DNA of 64,000 nucleotides from Lewinellaceae bacterium (GTDB lineage: Bacteria; Bacteroidota; Bacteroidia; Chitinophagales; Saprospiraceae): positions 186,001-250,000 of the forward strand of contig JACJXZ010000013.1 of assembly GCA_020636375.1 (NCBI GenBank), written 5' to 3'. The first letter of the stretch is position 1. The number at the start of each line of letters is the position of its first letter. Made by a program: the position numbers and the translations under genes. A model generated the notes under the pieces. It was given only the letters and a program-made list of their open reading frames with translations. It had not been told where the DNA came from and did not search any database. Below, one piece after another: positions 58,978-64,000 of this stretch.

Positions 58978-60477
58978 CTACAAAACAATTATCCTTCTGC
59001 TCATTCCCTGGTTCTCTCCGGCTACATACAACAGATAAATGCCAGGCGTTAAACCGGCTTCAGTTATGTCTATCTGGAATCCTTCCTTGTCTTGTTTCAT
59101 TTTTTTCTGCAGTACACGGTTGCCCATAACGTCATACAGGCTGACCCGCCATTCTCCGTTTGCCGGTGTTCCAGGTAAATGAATATACACCCGTCCGCCG
59201 TCCACCGGGTTGGGGTATATTTCGGCCGGCGGCGGTTTGTGCCCGTTTGTATTGACCGCACCTGCGGAAATATCAATCCAGTTGATATTGAACCCGCCGG
59301 TTGTTACCTGCATTTTCAGGATGTGCTCTCCCGCTTCAAGAGCGATGGTGCCGGAGATGGTCGTCCAGTTTTGCCAGCCTCCCGTGTTCGGCGTGGAAAT
59401 GGCCAGTGCCGGCTGGTTGTCCACCCGGAACTCAATGGCCCCGGCCCTTGTGCCCGACACCCTGGCGCCCAACTCGTAGGTTCCGCTACTCTGGACATCA
59501 ATTTTGTATTCTGCCCAGTCGCCGCTCTCCGTCCATCCGATATTCATGAACCCGTCGTTGTCTTCCGTTAGTTCAGCAAACAGCCCGGACATCAGGTAGT
59601 ACTCTTCGGTTTCGATCCTGACGGGTATCTGGAACCGGTGGCCCGGATCATATACCGGGATATCCATGTACAGCCGGCCCAGCTCGGTCAGCGTCCCGTC
59701 GGCACCGTACAGGTCGATGTAGGGGTAGGCGCCGGCTCCCCCGGAAGTCCTCCCGATAAACCAGGAATAACGATACACACCGGGGTCGCGCTCCAGGAAG
59801 TTCACTGTTCCGGCGAGGTAATTTTTTTGGGCGTTCAGGCTGGCGGCCGAGCCGTCCCATGCTGCAAATTCGGTTACCCATATCGGTTTGCCGTATCGCC
59901 TGGCTTCTTCTACGTAGCCCACTATGGAATTGCCGCCCCCGTACCAGTGCAGGGCAATATGGTCCACCCGACAATCTGCGCAGGCTGCAAAGAAGTCGTC
60001 GAGGTAAGTGAATGGGTTAGCATAAGTCACGCCGTTTTCGGAGACACAATTGCCGCAATAATTCACAGCCGGCCCGACGATCTCCAGGCCTTGGTTTTCG
60101 GCTATGGCCTGGAGGGCCGGCCAGGCCGCCGCCGCCTGGGAGGGCGTCATGTTGGCCTGATCCCGGAAGTTGGGTTCGTTAAATCCCAGGATATACCGGA
60201 TATTCGAATCCTGGCCGGCCCAGTTGGCCACCCCGTTTATGCCGGCGCTGTTCCACGCCATGGGCGTAAAGTCGACATGGTAATCCGGGTAGGTGCTGCG
60301 GATGGCGGCATCAGGCGCAGCCGCCCAGTTATACCACCAGGAGATGCCCGGCGAGGCTATCTCCATATCGTTTGCGGAATGATAACCGTAGGAGACGCCT
60401 CTTTTGTAGCTCTTTGCCTGGGCAAACCCTTCGGAAACAAGCGTTGCCAGGGCCAGAAAAAGGAATGCTTTTTTCAT
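58978..60477 (-). CDS. Secreted GH128-like glycoside hydrolase with CBM6 and T9SS sorting domain
   Basis: This 499-residue protein has a signal peptide (FLFLALATLVSEGFAQ) and a catalytic domain of the glycosyl hydrolase catalytic-core type (PF11790, GH128): GVSYGYHSANDMEIASPGIS, acid/base Glu near 100 in YILGFNEPNFRDQANM, IALHWYGGGNSIVGYVEEAR and nucleophile Glu near 204 in PIWVTEFAAWDGS. A CBM6 follows (about 300-410; RIETEEYYLMSGLFAE, DWAEYKIDVQSSGTYELGAR). The T9SS type A domain closes it (EIYPNPVDGGRVYIHLPG, then AGLTPGIYLLYVAGENQG and RRIIVL). GH128 enzymes cut beta-1,3-glucans, so it probably attacks algal or fungal glucan outside the cell. Confidence 0.9.
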   Translation of the reverse strand: MKKAFLFLALATLVSEGFAQAKSYKRGVSYGYHSANDMEIASPGISWWYNWAAAPDAAIRSTYPDYHVDFTPMAWNSAGINGVANWAGQDSNIRYILGFNEPNFRDQANMTPSQAAAAWPALQAIAENQGLEIVGPAVNYCGNCVSENGVTYANPFTYLDDFFAACADCRVDHIALHWYGGGNSIVGYVEEARRYGKPIWVTEFAAWDGSAASLNAQKNYLAGTVNFLERDPGVYRYSWFIGRTSGGAGAYPYIDLYGADGTLTELGRLYMDIPVYDPGHRFQIPVRIETEEYYLMSGLFAELTEDNDGFMNIGWTESGDWAEYKIDVQSSGTYELGARVSGTRAGAIEFRVDNQPALAISTPNTGGWQNWTTISGTIALEAGEHILKMQVTTGGFNINWIDISAGAVNTNGHKPPPAEIYPNPVDGGRVYIHLPGTPANGEWRVSLYDVMGNRVLQKKMKQDKEGFQIDITEAGLTPGIYLLYVAGENQGMSRRIIVL

Positions 60478-60503
60478 TTGAATTCAGATTGCGGCTTTCA
60501 AAA

Positions 60504-61079
60504 CTAGTCCACCTTCCCCAGCCCTTCCTCCCGGAACTGCAGGGCATAGAACCGGTGCCCCAGTTCCCGCGACGGCTCGTCGAACAGGAAGAGCACGAAA
60601 GCAGTGCCCTGCCCGTCCTTGTGCAGGGCGAGCAGCTCGCAGTGGTTCCGGCGGGCGAAGCCGGTCTTGGGGCGAAAGAAAAACTGCATGCCCCAGTCGG
60701 CATGGAAACCATCCGACAATATCTCCGGATCGATTTCCCGGGCGGCAATGCGGTAGTCCGGGTCGTTGGTGGCCAGGTGCATGGCCAGCCGGCTGGCCTC
60801 GACATGGGGCGCGCCGGATGCGGGAGCGCCCAGTTCGTAGGGCCGGATAAGGTAGCGGATTTCGATGCCCTCTTTTCGGGACCGGATGGCATAGTCATAA
60901 GACTGGATCGGGTTCTTCCATGCCGGCACCCGCTTGTAGTTCGCCTCAACCGGCTCAATGAACTCGATGCCGGCCTGGCCGAGCAACCGGGCGAACTCGT
61001 CCCCTGTCCTGATTTGAGCGTGAGACAGGGCAGAGGCCAGGAAAAAAAAGGCAAGGGGCAGTATTGTTCTGTAGGCCAT
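60504..61079 (-). CDS. Hypothetical secreted protein, 191 residues
   Basis: The protein has a signal peptide (ILPLAFFFLASALSHAQ) and a mature part of about 170 residues without membrane helices: EFARLLGQAGIEFIEPVEAN, YDYAIRSRKEGIEIRYLIRP, HLATNDPDYRIAAREIDPEI, MQFFFRPKTGFARRNHCELL and GTAFVLFLFDEPSRELG. It reads as a mixed alpha/beta periplasmic domain of a kind often annotated hypothetical in Bacteroidota. I do not know its function. It lies 26 bases from the GH128 gene start on the same strand and may be the first gene of that unit. Confidence 0.75.
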   Translation of the reverse strand: MAYRTILPLAFFFLASALSHAQIRTGDEFARLLGQAGIEFIEPVEANYKRVPAWKNPIQSYDYAIRSRKEGIEIRYLIRPYELGAPASGAPHVEASRLAMHLATNDPDYRIAAREIDPEILSDGFHADWGMQFFFRPKTGFARRNHCELLALHKDGQGTAFVLFLFDEPSRELGHRFYALQFREEGLGKVD

Positions 61080-61174
61080 TTTGCTTATTGTTTTGTTTTT
61101 CAGTAAGTTATGAACAAGGGCGGGCCAGGCTCGTTTTATAACCGAATAAGTTACGAAAATACAAAACGATACAA

Positions 61175-61726
61175 ATGAAAGCGATCAGATATTTTGCAGC
61201 CTTTTTTGCCGGCCTTCTGCTGGCAGCCTGCCAGCAGACGCCAAAAGAAGCGGCTCATCAGGTGAATAACTACCGTTTTGAGGGCCTTACCGTTGCGGAC
61301 GAGGCCGACGTGCTGACCAACTACGCGGCTAACACCTTGTTGTCCATCGAGCTGTCAGACGTAGCCGTCCAGGATGGATTTTCGGAAGAGGTGCGCGCCC
61401 TTGCCGCCACAATGGCCAAAGACCACCGGCAATTGTTCGGCGAGCTGGAGAAGCTGGCGGCCAATTTTAATATGGCCCTGCCCGCCAAACTTTCAGAAGA
61501 GCAGATGGAAATGGTGGAAATGCTGAAGTCAAAGAGCGGAAAGGCGCTCGACGAAACTTACGTCGATATGGTGATTTCTTACCACGAAGCATTCTCCGGC
61601 AAGATGGAAGCCATCATGAAAAACACTTCCTACGAAGGCATGCTGGATTTCGCCCGCCTGGTCGACTCGCACCATTATGTCCACCTGAACGAGGCGAAGA
61701 AGCTTAAGATGAGCCTTGACGCTTAG
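61175..61726 (+). CDS. DUF4142 lipoprotein
   Basis: This 183-residue protein has a lipoprotein signal peptide with lipobox LLAAC (Cys near 19) and a DUF4142 four-helix, ferritin-like region: ADVLTNYAANTLLSIELSDV, VRALAATMAKDHRQLFGELE, MVEMLKSKSGKALDETYVDM and VISYHEAFSGKMEAIMKNTS, ending DFARLVDSHHYVHLNEAKKL. Proteins of this family (PF13628) are periplasmic and of unknown function; several His and Glu are conserved as in ferritin-like folds. Its stop codon TAG is part of the left end of an inverted-repeat element. Confidence 0.83.
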   Translation: MKAIRYFAAFFAGLLLAACQQTPKEAAHQVNNYRFEGLTVADEADVLTNYAANTLLSIELSDVAVQDGFSEEVRALAATMAKDHRQLFGELEKLAANFNMALPAKLSEEQMEMVEMLKSKSGKALDETYVDMVISYHEAFSGKMEAIMKNTSYEGMLDFARLVDSHHYVHLNEAKKLKMSLDA

Positions 61727-61886
61727 GGCCCGGAGAATAATAACTTCCCCATTTGATCCGGCTCTTTTTCCGCCAGGCTGCGTTGCTTGTCGGTCAGGTA
61801 GCTCCGGCTATCTTCCCTCCTCGCGCCTTGCCTGGCGAAAAAATAGCTCACCTGAAATGAGGAACTTATTTTTCTCCGGCCCCTTA
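61723..61886. mobile_element. MITE-like inverted-repeat element, family copy 2
   Basis: The left end 61723-61754 (TTAGGGCCCGGAGAATAATA and on) and right end 61855-61886 pair at 27 of 32 positions. The interior is similar, in inverted orientation, to the element at 15988-16147 (TATTTT, GGCAAGG, GAGCTAC, CAACGC, AAATGGG in the same order), with CGCCAGGC/GCCTGGCG as an internal stem. Like the other copy, it starts on the stop codon of the upstream gene. No frame inside. Confidence 0.78.
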
Positions 61887-61916
61887 GGGCTTGCGCAAGA
61901 ATAACTTAACGCTTTT

Positions 61917-61987
61917 GCCACGAAAGCACCAAAACACAAAATCCCACAAAAGTTAGTGCGGATTTTGTGTTTTGGTGCTTTTGTGGC
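61917..61987. repeat. Long hairpin with 28-base arms
   Basis: The left arm 61917-61944 (GCCACGAAAGCACCAAAACA and on) and right arm 61960-61987 pair at 27 of 28 positions around a 15-base loop. It lies directly after the MITE-like element, next to AGGGCTTGCGCAAGAATAAC, which resembles the end of the element at 15988. It is too long for an ordinary terminator; a palindromic extragenic repeat is likely. Confidence 0.85.
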
Positions 61988-62139
61988 GAGAAAACCAGCA
62001 GGAAGCGGCAATCCAGTTAAACAGGCACCATTTTTTTAACCCCGGGAAGCAAACCGGCATCGCCCACAGGCATGCCCTGCCAGGGCAGCTGCCGGAATTT
62101 TTTATTATCAGTATGATTAGATGGAGAACGGAAGCCTGT

Positions 62140-62379
62140 TCAGGCCGGGGCGACCCTTATTTTTTCTTTGATGGACTGGATTAAGGCGGGAGAAGGTTTG
62201 CGTCGGTGGATCTTGCTTTTAATAAATTCGCGGAAGGATTTTTCCTGGCTGAGGACTTTCAGGTAGGCGGGGTTGGCTTTTATTTCCCTCAACAGTTCTC
62301 GCTCGGCACTTTCGCTCAACTCGTTATCCAGATACATGGTGACCTTTCTTACGAGCTCCTGATAGTTTTGATCTCTCAT
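62140..62379 (-). CDS. Small anti-sigma factor-like protein
   Basis: This 79-residue helical protein (ELVRKVTMYLDNELSESAER; ELLREIKANPAYLKVLSQEK; FREFIKSKIHRRKPSPALIQ) lies downstream of the ECF sigma gene on the same strand, as anti-sigma factors do. It resembles the short anti-sigma proteins found in this position in Bacteroidota, with the usual LDNELSE-type start. It lacks the His-x3-Cys-x2-Cys zinc motif of ZAS-type anti-sigma factors and has no membrane helix, so it would be a soluble, zinc-independent type. Assignment rests on position and helical pattern. Confidence 0.78.
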   Translation of the reverse strand: MRDQNYQELVRKVTMYLDNELSESAERELLREIKANPAYLKVLSQEKSFREFIKSKIHRRKPSPALIQSIKEKIRVAPA

Positions 62380-62649
62380 TGTTGACGTTTTTTCACCAAC
62401 GGCGGGGCTTTGGAACTCGTTGGGGGCAAAGCTGGCCGGGACAAAACGCCCAATCCGCCGGTGCCGGGCTGCAGGAGCCGCCGGGCCGGGAGAGAGACGT
62501 TGTATATTTTTGTCCTTTAAAGCGTATCATATCAGCCTGTTTGCTTTCAACGAATGAAACTTGCCTGTACCCGGAGATACATACGTAAACTTTGGCAACA
62601 GACAAGTTTCATGGGATAAAGCCCTGCCGAATGGCAGGTGGTTAACGAA
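62380..62649. repeat. Gap between sigma and anti-sigma genes with a 15-base inverted repeat
   Basis: ATGAAACTTGCCTGT (62554-62568) pairs with ACAGACAAGTTTCAT (62598-62612) with one mismatch around 29 bases. On the minus strand it lies in the transcript between the sigma and anti-sigma reading frames, where it could act as attenuator or processing site. No small gene is supported here. Confidence 0.6.
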
Positions 62650-63231
62650 TTATTTCCGTTTGTCCTTATAGCCTAAGGACTTGGCGTATTCTTGCAATTT
62701 TTCTTTAAGCATATTCCTGGCGCGGTGCAGCCTGGAGCGCACCGTTCCGATGGGGATATCGATGATCTTCGATATTTCCTCATAGGTGAACCCTTCGATG
62801 TCGCACAAGAGGATAACCACGCGGAAGTCAACCGGCAGGGAATTGATGGCGTTGGTCACTTCATCGCCCATCATATGCTGGAACATTTCCTCCCGCAAGT
62901 CCATATAGCTGGTCAGGCTGGTGTCCTCTTCATCGTGATAACTGACTATTTCTTCGTAGTCGACCTGTGTGGGTTGCTTGCTTTTTTTCCGGTACTGGTT
63001 GATGAAGGCATTCTTCAGTATTTTGAAGAGCCATGCCTTGGCATTGGTGCCTTCCTTGTAGTTTTCAATGAACCGGTATGCTTTCAAATAGGTTTCCTGG
63101 ACGAGGTCGTTGGCATCCTCTTCGTTGTAGGTCAAGTGATAGGCAAAGGTATAAAGCGCATCTATCTGAGGCAAAAACTCTTGCTCAAAAATCCTATCAT
63201 ATCGTTCCTGGGTGTCGTTATATTCCGTCAT
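62650..63231 (-). CDS. ECF-type RNA polymerase sigma factor
   Basis: This 193-residue sigma-70 family protein has region 2 (FLPQIDALYTFAYHLTYNEE, DANDLVQETYLKAYRFIENY with TNAKAWLFKILKNAFINQYR) and region 4 (EVTNAINSLPVDFRVVILLC, DIEGFTYEEISKIIDIPIGT, VRSRLHRARNMLKEKL). It matches the Bacteroidota SigH-like ECF group. ATG 63231 (MTEYNDTQERYDRIF) is preferred; ATG 63240 is possible and the frame is open to 63282. With the small anti-sigma gene downstream it forms a stress- or envelope-response switch. The regulon is unknown. Confidence 0.94.
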   Translation of the reverse strand: MTEYNDTQERYDRIFEQEFLPQIDALYTFAYHLTYNEEDANDLVQETYLKAYRFIENYKEGTNAKAWLFKILKNAFINQYRKKSKQPTQVDYEEIVSYHDEEDTSLTSYMDLREEMFQHMMGDEVTNAINSLPVDFRVVILLCDIEGFTYEEISKIIDIPIGTVRSRLHRARNMLKEKLQEYAKSLGYKDKRK

Positions 63232-63282
63232 TAGGGTCATAAAGATAGGAATATTTTGAAAAAGGCAAAGCCTCGGCGTCAA

Positions 63283-63589
63283 AATACAGTTACTTGCTAG
63301 TTAGTTGATAAATGATTGTGTTACAATTGGTTGTAAGGAGGGGTTTGAGGTGTAAGCATTTGCTTCGGCACTTACAAAAGCACTAACTGGCTTTTGTCGA
63401 AAAAAGTTTCCTCCCGGGAGGAAAAGTTTGATTGTTTCCTGGAAACTCCGGCCGCCCTTCCGGGTAAAAAACGGGGAAACAGCGAACCTTTCTCTTCCTT
63501 AAACCATTTCCCCGGGCCATTGTTTCCCTTCAGTCCAGGGCACTAATCGCCGCGATTGCCTGTTTTTCTGACGAAAACCTCCTAATTTT
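63283..63589. other. Divergent intergenic region between sigma and isomerase genes
   Basis: About 300 bases hold the divergent promoters of the sigma gene (minus) and the isomerase gene (plus). AAAAGCACTAACTGGCTTTT near 63377-63396 is a weak hairpin. No gene or repeat of note was seen. Confidence 0.4.
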
Positions 63590-64000
63590 ATGACTTTAAT
63601 CAGCAAAGGATCAATAGTGAAAACATCATCTTCCCAAGGCAAAGAGGACCCCACTGCCGAATCGCGTAAGCGCGACCACATTGAGCTGGCGTTTGAATCG
63701 CAGGTGTCGCGGTCTTCGCTGGATGAACGCTTTTACTACGAGCCTCTGCTTTCGGGGCATCCGCGGCGCGGGGACATGAAGAGCTTCCTCTTCCTGGGCA
63801 AGGCCATGCGCGTGCCGATATGGGTGTCGAGCATGACCGGGGGGACGGAGTGGGCCCGGACCATCAACCACAACCTGGCGCGCGCCTGTCGGGATTTTGG
63901 AATGGGAATGGGGCTGGGATCCTGCCGGTCCTTGCTGTACAGCGACGAGACCCTCCCGGATTTCGATGTGCGGAGCATCATCGGCGACAGCCTGCCCCTG
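63590..64000 (+). CDS. fni: Type 2 isopentenyl-diphosphate delta-isomerase (partial)
   Basis: The frame runs off the right edge after 137 codons. It shows the IDI-2 signature SRKRDHIELAFESQVSRSSL, then ERFYYEPLLSGHPRRGDM, MRVPIWVSSMTGGTEWARTI (flavin-binding strand and conserved MTGG) and FGMGMGLGSCRSLLYSDETL. The FMN- and NADPH-dependent enzyme converts isopentenyl to dimethylallyl diphosphate in the cytoplasm for isoprenoid synthesis. The GTG at 63617 has a well-placed AAAGGA (63605-63610) and may be the true start; ATG 63590 lacks one. Confidence 0.93.
   Translation, partial: MTLISKGSIVKTSSSQGKEDPTAESRKRDHIELAFESQVSRSSLDERFYYEPLLSGHPRRGDMKSFLFLGKAMRVPIWVSSMTGGTEWARTINHNLARACRDFGMGMGLGSCRSLLYSDETLPDFDVRSIIGDSLPL

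Overview
The window looks like a chromosome segment of a GC-rich Bacteroidota bacterium, most likely near Saprospiraceae (Lewinella, Phaeodactylibacter or Haliscomenobacter relatives). The reasons are: proteins ending in type IX secretion (T9SS) C-terminal sorting domains (21545-23596, 27424-28260, 58978-60477), SprB-type adhesin repeats, CotH plus lamin-tail surface proteins, LytTR regulators, TAnnTTTG-type promoter boxes, a Bacteroidota-type ECF sigma/anti-sigma pair, and intergenic regions rich in short tandem repeats and hairpins. The genus is inferred, not demonstrated. No rRNA, tRNA, CRISPR array or complete insertion sequence was seen. Layout: 1-16000 is an exopolysaccharide or lipopolysaccharide locus. 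It holds a sugar transferase (cut by the left edge) with a receiver-like N-terminus, a lone receiver protein, an OafA-type acyltransferase, a short TolC-like protein, a Wzz-type co-polymerase with a degenerate kinase domain, four glycosyltransferases, an O-antigen ligase-like gene broken by a frameshift, a Wzx-type flippase, a methyltransferase and two hexapeptide acyltransferases. Many of these genes overlap by 4 bases and form one plus-strand transcription unit. 16300-19100 is a hybrid histidine kinase and LytTR regulator pair. 19900-23600 holds convergent OmpA-family and SprB-repeat T9SS genes separated by a bidirectional terminator. 24200-31700 is accessory: a PhyH dioxygenase, an RHH-MazF toxin-antitoxin pair, a MITE with an 8-bp target duplication, a methyltransferase, a small Cys protein, a T9SS cargo protein, a PlsC-like acyltransferase and a large CotH-kinase/LTD surface protein. 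31700-36100 carries three paralogous, extremely acidic, secreted curlin-like repeat proteins. Two of them sit in a fresh 1.2-kb tandem duplication with their own promoters and terminators, and an ORF-less, strongly structured transcription unit lies between paralogues two and three. This is the most unusual part of the window. 36200-41100 has a hypothetical gene, a SlyD-type FKBP, a RavA/MoxR ATPase and a GH13 amylase. 41100-48500 has a repeat-filled gap, a frameshifted serine hydrolase-TPR gene, a LytS/LytR-type pair, a heavily decayed Kef-type antiporter pseudogene and a PepSY-like secreted protein. 48500-58300 has the RavA partner ViaA, the nuclease PdeM, a DUF151 nuclease, an sdaA-hypF-hypE operon and a GNAT-like/HTH gene pair with a palindromic operator. 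58300-64000 has a LysE-type exporter, a secreted GH128-CBM6 hydrolase with T9SS tail, a hypothetical secreted protein, a DUF4142 lipoprotein, two hairpin elements, the sigma/anti-sigma pair and the start of a type 2 isopentenyl-diphosphate isomerase. How the parts fit: the left third builds and exports a surface polysaccharide. The middle supplies surface or matrix proteins (OmpA, SprB-repeat, CotH and the acidic repeat trio). The right half is mostly housekeeping and regulation. Dispersed repeats (octamer arrays, AATCCTGT arrays, TTGTTTG arrays and several inverted-repeat elements) fill nearly every larger intergenic gap.
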